A stretch of 64,000 bases of DNA from Kluyvera georgiana ATCC 51603 (GTDB taxonomy: Bacteria > Pseudomonadota > Gammaproteobacteria > Enterobacterales > Enterobacteriaceae), in assembly GCF_001654985.1 (NCBI RefSeq), contig NZ_LXEU01000066.1, positions 1-64,000 of the forward strand. The letters are read 5' to 3'. Below the pieces are notes generated by a model that had not been told where the DNA came from, did not search any database, and was given only the letters and a program-made list of their open reading frames with translations. A program made the translations under genes and the position numbers. Shown here piece after piece: positions 22,453-32,465 of this stretch (position 1 is its first letter; each line of letters starts with the position of its first letter).

Positions 22453-24066
22453 ATGCACTGGCAAACTCACACCGTTTTCAATCAACCTATTCCCTTAGAT
22501 AACAGTAACCTGTTCCTTTCTGATACCGCACTTTGCGACGCCATTACTCGCCACGGCGCCAGTTGGGATAGCGAACTGCTGGCGAGTATCGGACAGCAGC
22601 TGGGTACCGCCGAGTCCTTAGAGTTAGGCAGGCTGGCGAACGCCCATCCCCCAGAACTTTTACGCTACGACCCCCAGGGGCAGCGGTTGGACGACGTGCG
22701 TTTTCACCCGGCCTGGCATCTGTTGATGCAGGGGCTGTGCGCCAACCGAGTGCACAACCTTCCCTGGGAAGAGGACGCGCGCAGCGGCGCGTTTGTGGCT
22801 CGCGCCGCGCGCTTTATGCTGCATGCGCAGGTGGAAGCCGGCACGTTATGCCCCATTACCATGACTTTCGCCGCCACACCGCTATTACAACAAGCACTGC
22901 CGCCGCTGTTTGCCGACTGGCGCGCGCCGTTGCTGAGCGACCGCTACGATCCGCATCAGCAGCCTGGTGTGCAAAAGCGGGGTCTGCTGATTGGCATGGG
23001 GATGACCGAAAAGCAGGGTGGTTCGGATGTGCTGAGTAACAGTACGCGTGCAGAGCGGCTGGAGGATGGCAGCTATCAACTTACCGGACATAAATGGTTT
23101 TTCTCGGTACCTCAGAGCGATGCCCATCTGGTGCTGGCGCAGGCCAATGACGGACTGACCTGTTTCTTTGTGCCGCGACTGCTGCCTGATGGCACGCGTA
23201 ACGCCATTCGCCTTGAGCGGTTGAAAGACAAGCTGGGCAACCGCGCGAATGCCAGCAGCGAAGCAGAGTTTCAGCAGGCGCTCGGTTGGGCGTTGGGCGA
23301 AGAAGGCGAGGGGATTCGGCAGATCCTCAAAATGGGCGGCCTGACGCGATTTGACTGCGCGCTGGGCAGCCACAGTTTGATGCGCCGCGCCTTGTCGGTG
23401 GCGCTGTATCATGCTTTCCAGAGGCAAGCGTTCGGGCATAACCTGGTGGATCTGCCGCTGATGCGTCAGGTGTTGGGTAAGATGGCGCTCCAGCTCGAGG
23501 GGCAGACGGCGTTCCTGTTCCGCCTGGCCAACGCCTGGGAGCAGCCACACGACGCGCTGTGGGCGCGACTCTTCACGCCCGCCGCCAAGTTCGCCATCTG
23601 CAAAGCGGGCATTCCGTTCGTGGCTGAGGCGATGGAGGTGCTGGGTGGGATAGGCTACTGCGAAGAGAGCGAGCTACCACGCCTGTATCGCGAGATGCCG
23701 GTGAACAGCATCTGGGAAGGTTCCGGCAATATCATGTGTCTCGATGTGCTGCGCGTGTTGATGAAACAGCCGGATGCGCTTGCGCTGCTGGCGGCTGAGT
23801 GTGCGGAGGTGAAAGGGCTGGATCGCCATTTCGATCGCCACTGGCGTCAGCTTCAGCAGCGGCTACGCAAGCCGTCACAAGCTCAGGGCCGTGAGATTAC
23901 CGGGCAACTCTATTTGCTGGGGGTAGGCGCGCAAATGCTGCGCTATGCATCTCCACCTGTGGCTCAGGCCTGGTGTCGGATGATGCTCGATCCGCGCGGC
24001 GGCGTGCTGCTGCCTGAACAGGTGATAAGCGAAGTATTACATCGGGCGACGGGCAGGGGAAGGTAG
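22453..24066 (+). CDS. aidB: Acyl-CoA dehydrogenase-like alkylation response protein AidB
   Basis: AidB is a flavoprotein of the acyl-CoA dehydrogenase fold. It is induced by Ada under alkylation stress, binds DNA and is thought to protect it. The GMGMTEKQGGSDV segment and the EVLGGIGYCEES...GSGNIMCLDVLRVL region are conserved. The ATG at 22453 (MHWQTHTVFNQPIP) has GAGGGAG upstream and gives 537 residues, close to the 541 of E. coli; an upstream ATG would add six residues. The C-terminal portion is the most divergent. Confidence 0.95.
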   Translation: MHWQTHTVFNQPIPLDNSNLFLSDTALCDAITRHGASWDSELLASIGQQLGTAESLELGRLANAHPPELLRYDPQGQRLDDVRFHPAWHLLMQGLCANRVHNLPWEEDARSGAFVARAARFMLHAQVEAGTLCPITMTFAATPLLQQALPPLFADWRAPLLSDRYDPHQQPGVQKRGLLIGMGMTEKQGGSDVLSNSTRAERLEDGSYQLTGHKWFFSVPQSDAHLVLAQANDGLTCFFVPRLLPDGTRNAIRLERLKDKLGNRANASSEAEFQQALGWALGEEGEGIRQILKMGGLTRFDCALGSHSLMRRALSVALYHAFQRQAFGHNLVDLPLMRQVLGKMALQLEGQTAFLFRLANAWEQPHDALWARLFTPAAKFAICKAGIPFVAEAMEVLGGIGYCEESELPRLYREMPVNSIWEGSGNIMCLDVLRVLMKQPDALALLAAECAEVKGLDRHFDRHWRQLQQRLRKPSQAQGREITGQLYLLGVGAQMLRYASPPVAQAWCRMMLDPRGGVLLPEQVISEVLHRATGRGR

Positions 24067-24078
24067 TACATGAAGGGG

Positions 24079-24112
24079 GGAAGAAGCGTGATAGATGAAC
24101 GCTTCTTCCTTT
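24079..24112. terminator. Bidirectional hairpin between aidB and yjfN
   Basis: GAAGAAGCGT pairs perfectly with ACGCTTCTTC around a 9-base loop, followed by CTTT. The convergent aidB and yjfN genes can both use it. Confidence 0.8.
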
Positions 24113-24123
24113 AGCGGCTGGTC

Positions 24124-24399
24124 TCAGGCATAGATAATCGCCTGTGCACGCCAGTTATCTTGCTGAGGTTCTTCATACATCTGAACAATACGATACCAGG
24201 AGGCGCCCTGTTCATCTGCTTTACGGGCGATAACCTGTTCGACGTCTTCCAGACTTCCGGCAACATTGTTCACTGAAATCAGGCCGATCTCATTGAGCCC
24301 GGTGACACAATCAGCGCTGGCGAACTCTGCCGATTGCGCCGCAGCAGCGTGCGTGCCGCCTGACAAAAGCAGGGTAGATAAGGTAAGTGATTGTTTCAT
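24124..24399 (-). CDS. yjfN: DUF1471-family secreted protein YjfN
   Basis: YjfN is a small periplasmic protein of the YhcN/DUF1471 family, described in E. coli as a protease activator. The 91-residue product has a signal peptide (about residues 1-22, ending AAAAQS) and the typical pattern GLNEIGLISVNNVAG...DVEQVIARKADEQGA. I chose the start MKQSLTLS by comparison with E. coli; an upstream ATG would add 13 residues. It is one of three DUF1471 genes within 2.1 kb. Confidence 0.9.
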   Translation of the reverse strand: MKQSLTLSTLLLSGGTHAAAAQSAEFASADCVTGLNEIGLISVNNVAGSLEDVEQVIARKADEQGASWYRIVQMYEEPQQDNWRAQAIIYA

Positions 24400-24527
24400 C
24401 GTCAGCTCCATTTCATTTAACCCACCAGGGCAGTCCATAGCAGACGCATGTTCCGTACTCCGACAGAGGCGTCATTGTGCATCAAGGAAACGTGAAACGG
24501 TGCAAACCTACGTAAAGCTGCTCAAGG

Positions 24528-24836
24528 TTACTTACGGTAAAGGATTGCCTGCGAATACCACTGCCCGGGCACGACGGTATCGTCTATCATCACGATCACG
24601 TAGTAATCCGCTTTCTGCGCGGTGGCTTTCGCCCTGATGGTCTCTTCAACGTCCATCGGCGAGCCGTAGATCAGCGCGCTAACCGTACCCATGCGCTGCA
24701 AACCTTCCGTCTGGTTGCGACGAATCTCCTGCGGGTGGTCGGTTGCCGGAGGCGGCGCTTCAGGCGAGCCTTCCAACAGGGTACAACCGCTCAGCGAGAG
24801 CGCCAACAACAGTGGGATTAACCGTTTTATCGTCAT
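24528..24836 (-). CDS. bsmA: Biofilm-associated lipoprotein BsmA (YjfO)
   Basis: BsmA is a DUF1471 lipoprotein linked to biofilm maturation and peroxide or acid stress in E. coli. The N-terminus is a lipoprotein signal with lipobox LSGC at about residues 14-17, followed by a Pro-rich spacer and the DUF1471 domain (GTVSALIYGSPMDVEETI...ADYYVIVMIDD). The product is 102 residues with AGGAAACGGG upstream of the start. It is followed by yjfN on the same strand after 128 bases. Confidence 0.9.
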   Translation of the reverse strand: MTIKRLIPLLLALSLSGCTLLEGSPEAPPPATDHPQEIRRNQTEGLQRMGTVSALIYGSPMDVEETIRAKATAQKADYYVIVMIDDTVVPGQWYSQAILYRK

Positions 24837-25041
24837 TTCCCGTTTCCTGATAGCCATAGTGTAGTGGGGAAAAATTTCCCTTTTGGGTTAATGTTCCTGA
24901 TTTGTTAACCATAGCGCTATTTTCGAATGAAAATAACCTGAAACCGTAACCGGGTTCTCAATGTTATCAATCAGGGGTATTGTCGTTACATTATTGAATC
25001 CATTTCGTCTGCTATATCAGCATAGCTAAAGGAGAGGCCCG

Positions 25042-25770
25042 ATGATTGAACTGGAAACTCGCACATTAGCAGGGCAGCAAGTTCTGCATGCCTGGCCCAA
25101 AGGTGGCGCGGAAAAGACGCTGCCGACTATCGTGTTTTATCACGGATTTACCTCTTCTAACCTGGTTTATAGCTATTTTGCCGTAGCGCTGGCGCAGGGC
25201 GGTTTTCGGGTGGTGATGCCCAACGCCGCGGAACACGGCGAGCGTTTTAACGGCGACGGTGCCGAGCGACTGCAGCATTTCTGGCAGATTTTGCTACAGA
25301 ATTTCACCGAGTTTCCGGCGCTGCGCGACGCGCTGCTGGCAAGCGGAATGGTGAGCGAAGGGCGGCTGGCGGTGGCTGGCGCATCGATGGGGGGCATGAC
25401 CGCGCTGGGGTTGATGACGCATCATCCCGAACTGAAGTGTGTCGCCAGCCTGATGGGCTCGGGCTATTTCACCGAGCTTTCCGCTACGCTGTTTCCACCG
25501 CAGCCACAGCAGCGGGAACGCCTGATGGCTCCGCTGGCAAAATGGGACGTGGGCCATCAGCTGGCGCGCCTGTCCGACAGGCCACTGTTACTGTGGCACG
25601 GTGAAGAAGATGATGTGGTGCCAGCCGGAGAAACCTTCCGCCTGCAGCAGGCGTTGCGGGATGCCGGGCTGAATACGCATCTCACCTGCCTCTGGCAGGC
25701 GGGCGTTCGCCACCGTATTACGCCAGAGGCGCTGGACAGCACGGTGGCGTTTTTCCGCCAGCATCTTTAA
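25042..25770 (+). CDS. yjfP: Alpha/beta-hydrolase esterase YjfP
   Basis: YjfP is a small serine hydrolase with carboxylesterase activity and unknown physiological substrate. The nucleophile elbow GASMGG places the catalytic Ser at residue 115. The likely acid is in LLLWHGEEDDVVP and the likely His in GVRHRITPEAL. The 242-residue length is near the E. coli 249. GGAGAGG lies just upstream of the ATG. Its 3' end overlaps the last codons of a decayed ulaR on the other strand. Confidence 0.93.
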   Translation: MIELETRTLAGQQVLHAWPKGGAEKTLPTIVFYHGFTSSNLVYSYFAVALAQGGFRVVMPNAAEHGERFNGDGAERLQHFWQILLQNFTEFPALRDALLASGMVSEGRLAVAGASMGGMTALGLMTHHPELKCVASLMGSGYFTELSATLFPPQPQQRERLMAPLAKWDVGHQLARLSDRPLLLWHGEEDDVVPAGETFRLQQALRDAGLNTHLTCLWQAGVRHRITPEALDSTVAFFRQHL

Positions 25771-25857
25771 ACGCGGATCACCTGCACGCCTTGATCCTCC
25801 AGCTTTTTGAGGAGCACCGGGTCGGCCTGTTTTCCGGTGATGGGCAAATTATCGCCG
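25767..25857 (-). pseudogene. Relic of the 3' end of ulaR
   Basis: Read on the minus strand, these bases end in a stop and encode ...ITGKQADPVLLKKLEDQG... then VQVIRV. From memory this matches the C-terminus of E. coli UlaR, the DeoR-type repressor of L-ascorbate use, at 14 of 24 positions. No start, helix-turn-helix or remaining body exists; upstream it runs straight into the yjfY stop. In E. coli yjfP is followed by ulaR, ulaG and ulaABCDEF and then yjfY, so this is the join left by deletion of that regulon. Confidence 0.7.
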
Positions 25858-26133
25858 TTAGCGATACAGCGCGGCGCTGGCGTGGATCAAACCGTCGCTA
25901 CCCGGTTCATGCACCAGGATAGGCTGGAAGTATTTTGCTCCCTGAGCATCGCTCTCCTGACTGAGCGCCTGCTCGGCCTCTTGCTCAGTGGCGATATTAT
26001 GATTGATATAGATAACCCCCAGGCTGTGAACATCGTCCATGTTACGCGCCTGACGGCCATCGATCTTAATGGCGGCCTGTGCGCTGGCGCTAACCAGTAG
26101 CGTAGCGATAATGGCAATAATGATGTTTTTCAT
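25858..26133 (-). CDS. yjfY: DUF1471-family secreted protein YjfY
   Basis: YjfY is a 91-residue DUF1471 protein of unknown function. A signal peptide (residues 1-20, ending SAQA) precedes AIKIDGRQARNMDDVHSLGVIYINHN and an EAEQALSQESDAQGAKYF helix typical of the family. I chose MKNIII, which has CAGGAG upstream; a second ATG six codons earlier is possible. It lies directly next to the ulaR relic, where E. coli has the ula genes. Confidence 0.88.
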   Translation of the reverse strand: MKNIIIAIIATLLVSASAQAAIKIDGRQARNMDDVHSLGVIYINHNIATEQEAEQALSQESDAQGAKYFQPILVHEPGSDGLIHASAALYR

Positions 26134-26343
26134 ACTCGACTCCTGACTCACGGTCCTGACGGTTACTCGGCTCTCCTGTGGTGGTGGTGGGCTTCTGATT
26201 TAAGTGTAATCACTCTTTGGCGGATGTATCGCGACCATTTCTGATGCTGTCGTTCAAAAAAATGCATCATCCGTTACTGTTCAATTTTAAATCATCTACT
26301 TAGATCAACTTCACGCTTTGTGCGAACTTTTTGCGCAATTAGC

Positions 26344-26372
26344 TTGAGTTTCAGGGGGGAGGCAAGTATTAT
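26344..26372 (+). promoter_or_regulatory. Sigma-70 promoter of the rpsF operon
   Basis: TTGAGT and TATTAT are separated by exactly 17 bases, about 100 bases before the rpsF start. The rest of 26134-26343 shows no further gene and is AT-rich. Confidence 0.75.
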
Positions 26373-26410
26373 GACGCGTCAATTTTTCAGCCGCCCTTTA
26401 ACACGTTCCT

Positions 26411-26447
26411 TGCCTCCATGGGCCGCGGCTGACCCAGACAGGAGGCT
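26411..26447 (+). promoter_or_regulatory. S6:S18-binding leader RNA motif
   Basis: GCCTCC (26412-26417) pairs with GGAGGC (26441-26446), and TGGG (26419-26422) with CCCA (26433-26436), enclosing a CCG-containing loop. The S6:S18 complex is known to bind a leader of this shape in rpsF operons and repress its own synthesis. It lies 25 bases before the rpsF start. Confidence 0.65.
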
Positions 26448-26453
26448 GAATAA

Positions 26454-26867
<414 letters not shown>

Positions 26868-26873
26868 TTTCTG

Positions 26874-27420
<547 letters not shown>

Positions 27421-27449
27421 TCGGTCACGGTCCATTAATACGACTTTGA

Positions 27450-27911
<462 letters not shown>

Positions 27912-27940
27912 TCTGCAACCCACGTTTTGATAACAACAAG

Positions 27941-27968
27941 ACGCCGGCCTCGTGCCGGCGTTTTGCCT
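27941..27968 (+). terminator. Intrinsic terminator of the rpsF-rplI operon
   Basis: ACGCCGGC pairs with GCCGGCGT across a short CTCGT loop and is followed by TTTTGCCTTT. Confidence 0.92.
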
Positions 27969-28058
27969 TTCTGAGCCACCACTTTTCAACTGGCTATTTT
28001 TCATCCTTTTCGCGATAATCAAAAAATTAAAACAATATTTTAATTTTTTGGTGAAAGA

Positions 28059-28988
28059 ATGGACACTCTCCGCCAGCATCCGCTATTTTCCCGCAAGAAC
28101 GTTGTCTACCTCTGTGCCGCTTTCTGCTGTCTGCTGTGGGGCAGCGCTTATCCGGCTATCAAGAGCGGATACGAAATTTTCCAGATTGCCGCCGACGATA
28201 TCCCGACTAAAATCGTCTTTGCCGGCTACCGCTTCCTGTTTGCCGGGATGCTGCTGTTGCTGCTGGCGATGGCGCAGCGTAAGCCTGTCGCACGTTTAAG
28301 CCCGCGCCAGTTTGGCCAGCTCACGCTGCTGGGGCTGACGCAGACCTCGTTACAGTACATCTTCTTCTACATCGGTCTGGCCTTCACCACCGGGGTGAAA
28401 GGGTCGATTATGAACGCCACCGGGACCTTCTTCAGCGTGCTGCTGGCGCACTTCATCTACCAGAACGATAAGCTCAGCTATAACAAGACGCTGGGCTGTA
28501 TTCTCGGTTTTGCCGGGGTGATGGTGGTGAACTTCAACAGCGGCCTGATGGACTTCAGCTTTAGCCTGCTGGGCGATGGTTCGGTGGTGCTGGCGGCGTT
28601 TATCCTGTCGGCGGCATCGCTGTACGGTAAGCGCATTTCCCAGACGGTCGACCCGACGGTAATGACCGGCTATCAGCTGGCGATTGGCGGCCTGGCGCTG
28701 GTGATTGGCGGCTACCTGAGCGGCGGCACGCTGACCTTCCACGGTCTCTCCTCGGTGGCGATTCTCGGCTACCTGACGCTGCTCTCCTCGGTAGCCTTTG
28801 CGCTGTGGAGTATCCTGCTTAAGTACAACCGCGTGGGGATGATCGCGCCGTTTAACTTCCTGATTCCGGTATCGGGGTCGGTGCTATCGGCAATTTTCCT
28901 CGGGGAAAATATTCTCGAATGGAAATATGCGATTGCGCTGGTGCTGGTGTGTTCGGGGATTTGGTGGGTGAACAAGGTTAAGCGGTAA
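28059..28988 (+). CDS. DMT-superfamily (EamA) transporter
   Basis: This 309-residue inner-membrane protein has about ten hydrophobic segments and two EamA repeats. The first starts near CAAFCCLLWGSAYPAIK and the second near LLGDGSVVLAAFILSAASLYGKR. Family members export or import amino acids, purines or other small metabolites; the substrate here is not readable. GGTGAAAG precedes the ATG. It stands alone between the rplI terminator and a REP cluster, at a place where E. coli K-12 has unrelated genes, so it is an accessory gene relative to K-12. Confidence 0.85.
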   Translation: MDTLRQHPLFSRKNVVYLCAAFCCLLWGSAYPAIKSGYEIFQIAADDIPTKIVFAGYRFLFAGMLLLLLAMAQRKPVARLSPRQFGQLTLLGLTQTSLQYIFFYIGLAFTTGVKGSIMNATGTFFSVLLAHFIYQNDKLSYNKTLGCILGFAGVMVVNFNSGLMDFSFSLLGDGSVVLAAFILSAASLYGKRISQTVDPTVMTGYQLAIGGLALVIGGYLSGGTLTFHGLSSVAILGYLTLLSSVAFALWSILLKYNRVGMIAPFNFLIPVSGSVLSAIFLGENILEWKYAIALVLVCSGIWWVNKVKR

Positions 28989-29062
28989 TGCCTGATAGCG
29001 CTGCGCTTATCAGGCAAACGTCACGGTTTTGCAGGCCGGATAAGGTGACGCCGCCATCCGGC
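28989..29062 (+). repeat. BIME made of two REP units
   Basis: TGCCTGATAGCG...TTATCAGGCA is followed by GCCGGATAAGG...CCATCCGGC, between the convergent DMT transporter and ytfB genes. Confidence 0.85.
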
Positions 29063-29073
29063 ACTCTGCACGG

Positions 29074-29718
29074 CTAGCGGGCGCGAATAAAGCTGCCGTC
29101 CGCCTGGCGGGTAAACAGCACCTGCCCGTTATCGGATTCAATAGTCAGCCCGGTTACCACGCCGTTGGCGTTCTTACGAATCTGTACCTTTTGTCCGTTC
29201 TTGAGGTTGCTGAGCGGTTTGCCTGCCCCCTCCACCTGCGCCATCGCGTAAACGTCGGTCGGCGGCAGATTGTTGTCGCGGAACAGTTGCGCCAGGGTTT
29301 TTCCCGCCTCAACCTGATAGGTTCGCCATTCGGTACTGCTGCTGCGGCTTTCCTGGTACGGCTGAGTACGCGAGACCGGGGCCTGCTCCTGTTCACCTGG
29401 CTGCTCTTCCTGCACCGGCTCTGGCGCAACCGGAGCGACCTGGTCGAGATCGTTAGACGGCGTCACCAGTTGGGCATGCAAAGGCTGCGTGTCTGGCTGC
29501 GGCTGTGATTGCGACTGGAAGTCGAGCTGTGCGGTACGGCTGACCGGCGTCGCCGGAGCGTCGTCAGCGGAAGGCAGCAGGAAGCCGATGATAATAGCCA
29601 GTCCAGCAACAATCACGCCGCGACGGTGGGCAGGCGGCAGCGGGTCCAGGATGCGAAGATCGTCCGGCGCATGCCAGATTTTCACCAGCAAAGGTTTAAT
29701 TTCAAATCTCCCGGGCAT
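29074..29718 (-). CDS. ytfB: Cell-division-associated OapA-family protein YtfB
   Basis: YtfB is an inner-membrane protein with a periplasmic LysM-like/OapA domain, linked to cell division and glycan binding. The 214-residue product has a cytoplasmic start (MPGRFEIKP), one membrane segment near residues 33-52 (GVIVAGLAIIIGFLLP), a Gln/Pro/Glu-rich linker, and the C-terminal domain from about residue 130 (WRTYQVEAGKTLAQLFRDN). I set the start by comparison with E. coli; GGAGGAGAG lies upstream. A longer in-frame start would add 32 unrelated residues. Confidence 0.93.
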   Translation of the reverse strand: MPGRFEIKPLLVKIWHAPDDLRILDPLPPAHRRGVIVAGLAIIIGFLLPSADDAPATPVSRTAQLDFQSQSQPQPDTQPLHAQLVTPSNDLDQVAPVAPEPVQEEQPGEQEQAPVSRTQPYQESRSSSTEWRTYQVEAGKTLAQLFRDNNLPPTDVYAMAQVEGAGKPLSNLKNGQKVQIRKNANGVVTGLTIESDNGQVLFTRQADGSFIRAR

Positions 29719-29928
29719 GGCTCTCCTCCTGCTCCGTATCGATGCTATCCAGTATAGATGGCTAACTGCCTGATGAACGTGGCAAAGCGCACTTTCATCA
29801 TATCCTATAGGCAAAACTTATTGTTTCTTTTTCCCGGTAATTTGTCATCTTTCCTGACACAAAGTTTTACCCTGTGCGGCGTGGCTGCTATGCTGCCCGC
29901 TACTTTATACCCGAAGAAAGGAAAGACG

Positions 29929-30549
29929 ATGGCCACCCCGACTTTTGACACCATTGAAGCACAGGCAAGCTACGGCATCGGCCTGCAGGTTGGACAGCAG
30001 CTGAGCGAGTCCGGTTTGCAGGGTTTACTGCCGGAAGCGCTGGTTGCCGGTATCGCCGATGCGCTGGAAGGCAAGCAGCCTGCCGTGCCGGTAGACGTTG
30101 TTCATCGCGCGCTGCGTGAAATCCACGAACGTGCCGATGCGGTGCGTCGCGAGCGTTTTGCTGCGATGGCGGAAGATGGCGTGAAATACCTGGAAGAAAA
30201 CCGTGAGAAAGAAGGCGTAAACAGCACCGAATCCGGTCTGCAGTTCCGCGTACTGACTCAGGGCGAGGGGGCAATCCCGGCGCGTACCGATCACGTTCGC
30301 GTACACTACACCGGTAAACTGATCGACGGCACCGTCTTCGACAGCTCCGTGGCACGCGGCGAACCGGCTGAATTCCCGGTTAACGGCGTTATCGCTGGCT
30401 GGATCGAAGCGCTGACCCTGATGCCGGTTGGCTCCAAATGGGAACTGACTATCCCTCACAGCCTGGCCTACGGCGAGCGCGGCGCGGGGGCTTCTATCCC
30501 TCCGTTCAGCACCCTGGTCTTTGAAGTTGAGTTGCTGGAAATTCTGTAA
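29929..30549 (+). CDS. fklB: FKBP-type peptidyl-prolyl isomerase FklB (FKBP22)
   Basis: FklB is a dimeric prolyl isomerase. An N-terminal helical dimerisation domain (residues about 1-115) precedes the FKBP domain, with [38 protein letters not shown] and AYGERGAG. The 206-residue length matches E. coli. The ATG at 29929 has AAAGGAAAG upstream. No signal peptide is visible, consistent with a cytosolic enzyme. It diverges from ytfB. Confidence 0.96.
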   Translation: MATPTFDTIEAQASYGIGLQVGQQLSESGLQGLLPEALVAGIADALEGKQPAVPVDVVHRALREIHERADAVRRERFAAMAEDGVKYLEENREKEGVNSTESGLQFRVLTQGEGAIPARTDHVRVHYTGKLIDGTVFDSSVARGEPAEFPVNGVIAGWIEALTLMPVGSKWELTIPHSLAYGERGAGASIPPFSTLVFEVELLEIL

Positions 30550-30562
30550 TTCTGGCATTTAT

Positions 30563-30584
30563 CCTCTCTCCATTCGGGGAGGGG
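30563..30584 (+). terminator. Hairpin downstream of fklB
   Basis: CCTCTCTCC pairs with GGGGAGGGG, including two G-T pairs, around ATTC. No T-run follows. It resembles the hairpin after rnr. Confidence 0.5.
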
Positions 30585-30851
30585 ATATAAAATCCTTAAG
30601 TTTGATATATCCTGGGATTTAATCTTGCAAATGCCGCTGTTGCGTGTATTTTTGTGAGCTGTTTCCCATAGGTGAGGTGATATAACACTCACTTTAAACA
30701 TAAAATTAACATTATATTTAAATCATAGTATTCATCCCTCCGATTCTTACCTAATATCGAGACATCCTATAACCAGGATCGTTTTGCATAACGACATAAA
30801 GGGCCAGTAGAGCCCGCACAACACAGACAGAAACAACAGGAAGAAAATCAC
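30585..30851 (+). other. AT-rich leader region of cycA, no gene seen
   Basis: No open frame or RNA gene is recognisable. The stretch is AT-rich, with AAAATTAACATTATATTTAA near 30700 and an AGGAAG ribosome site just before cycA. In E. coli the cycA mRNA leader is a target of the GcvB small RNA; a target site is plausible but was not located. Confidence 0.4.
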
Positions 30852-32258
30852 ATGGTTGATCAGATCAAAGTCGCTGCTGCTTCAGAGCTGGAGCCGGCTG
30901 AACAGTCGCTACGGCGAAACCTTACTAACCGACATATTCAGCTGATTGCGATTGGCGGCGCCATCGGTACCGGGCTGTTTATGGGATCGGGAAAAACAAT
31001 CAGTCTCGCTGGGCCGTCGATCATCTTCGTTTATATGATCATCGGTTTTATGCTGTTCTTCGTCATGCGCGCTATGGGGGAACTGCTGCTCTCCAATCTC
31101 GAATACAAGTCGTTCAGCGACTTCGCGGCCGACCTGCTCGGCCCGTGGGCGGGTTATTTCACCGGCTGGACCTACTGGTTCTGTTGGGTTGTCACCGGGA
31201 TGGCGGACGTCGTTGCAATCACCGCCTATGCCCAATTCTGGTTCCCCGGGTTGTCTGACTGGGTCGCCTCGCTGGCGGTGGTCCTGCTGCTGCTGGGCCT
31301 CAACCTCGCCACCGTGAAGATGTTTGGTGAGATGGAGTTCTGGTTTGCGATGATCAAAATCGTCGCCATCGTCGCGCTGATTATCGTCGGCCTGGTGATG
31401 GTACTGACGCACTTTACCTCGCCAACCGGCGTAGAAGCGTCGTTCGCGCATCTGTGGAACGACGGCGGCTGGTTCCCGAAAGGCATTAGCGGCTTCTTTG
31501 CTGGCTTCCAGATAGCGGTGTTTGCGTTCGTGGGTATTGAGCTGGTGGGCACCACCGCCGCAGAAACCAAAGATCCTGAGAAATCGCTGCCGCGCGCGAT
31601 CAACTCGATTCCAATTCGTATCATCATGTTCTATGTCTTCGCGCTGATCGTGATTATGTCCGTGACGCCGTGGAGCTCCGTCGTGCCGGATAAGAGCCCG
31701 TTCGTTGAGCTATTCATGCTGGTCGGCCTGCCGGCTGCGGCGAGCATTATCAACTTCGTGGTGCTGACCTCAGCGACGTCTTCCGCCAACAGCGGCGTGT
31801 TCTCCACCAGCCGTATGCTGTTCGGTCTGGCGCAGGACGGCGTAGCGCCGAGCCTGTTCGCCAAGCTTTCCAAACGTGCGGTACCGGCGAAAGGGCTGAC
31901 CTTCTCCTGTATCTGCCTGCTGGGCGGCGTGGTGATGCTGATGGTCAACCCAAGCGTGATCGCGGCTTTCACCATGATCACCACCGTATCGGCGATTCTG
32001 TTCATGTTCGTCTGGACGATTATTCTGTGCTCCTACCTGGTGTACCGTAAGCAGCGTCCGCAGCTGCATGAAAAATCCATCTACAAAATGCCGCTGGGCA
32101 AAGTGATGTGCTGGGTGTGCATGGCGTTCTTTGCCTTTGTTCTGGTCCTGCTGACGCTGGAAACCGATACCCGTGAAGCGCTGATGGTGACGCCGATTTG
32201 GTTCATCGTGCTGGGCCTGGGGTGGATGTTCCTGCGTAAGAACAAGCTGGCTAAGTAA
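30852..32258 (+). CDS. cycA: D-serine/D-alanine/glycine:proton symporter CycA
   Basis: CycA is the amino-acid permease for glycine, D- and L-alanine, D-serine and the antibiotic D-cycloserine. The 468-residue protein has twelve predicted membrane segments. The family signature is IQLIAIGGAIGTGLFMGSGK near the N-terminus, and the conserved GFQIAVFAFVGIELVGTTAAETKDPEKSLPRAIN lies mid-protein. It is two residues shorter than E. coli. It is followed by a BIME and an intrinsic terminator, so transcribed alone. Confidence 0.96.
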   Translation: MVDQIKVAAASELEPAEQSLRRNLTNRHIQLIAIGGAIGTGLFMGSGKTISLAGPSIIFVYMIIGFMLFFVMRAMGELLLSNLEYKSFSDFAADLLGPWAGYFTGWTYWFCWVVTGMADVVAITAYAQFWFPGLSDWVASLAVVLLLLGLNLATVKMFGEMEFWFAMIKIVAIVALIIVGLVMVLTHFTSPTGVEASFAHLWNDGGWFPKGISGFFAGFQIAVFAFVGIELVGTTAAETKDPEKSLPRAINSIPIRIIMFYVFALIVIMSVTPWSSVVPDKSPFVELFMLVGLPAAASIINFVVLTSATSSANSGVFSTSRMLFGLAQDGVAPSLFAKLSKRAVPAKGLTFSCICLLGGVVMLMVNPSVIAAFTMITTVSAILFMFVWTIILCSYLVYRKQRPQLHEKSIYKMPLGKVMCWVCMAFFAFVLVLLTLETDTREALMVTPIWFIVLGLGWMFLRKNKLAK

Positions 32259-32265
32259 TCCGTAT

Positions 32266-32339
32266 TGCCCGATGGCGCTTCGCTTATCGGGCCTACGAGC
32301 GCAGCCGTTGTAGGCCGGGTAAGCGCAGCGCCACCCGGC
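32266..32339 (+). repeat. BIME made of two REP units
   Basis: TGCCCGATGGCG...TTATCGGGC and GCCGGGTAAGCG...CACCCGGC lie in tandem just after cycA. Confidence 0.83.
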
Positions 32340-32358
32340 AGAACTGAGCTCGAAACCT

Positions 32359-32390
32359 AAAGCGCCCATCGTGGCGCTTTCTTCGTTTTT
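32359..32390 (+). terminator. Intrinsic terminator of cycA
   Basis: AAAGCGCC pairs with GGCGCTTT around a 6-base loop and is followed by CTTCGTTTTT. Confidence 0.85.
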
Positions 32391-32465
32391 GCGCCCCATC
32401 TCGTAGCCCCCCTTTTCTCAACGTGCTAATTTCCCCGCCATAACCAAAAAGCATATGGAGATAAA

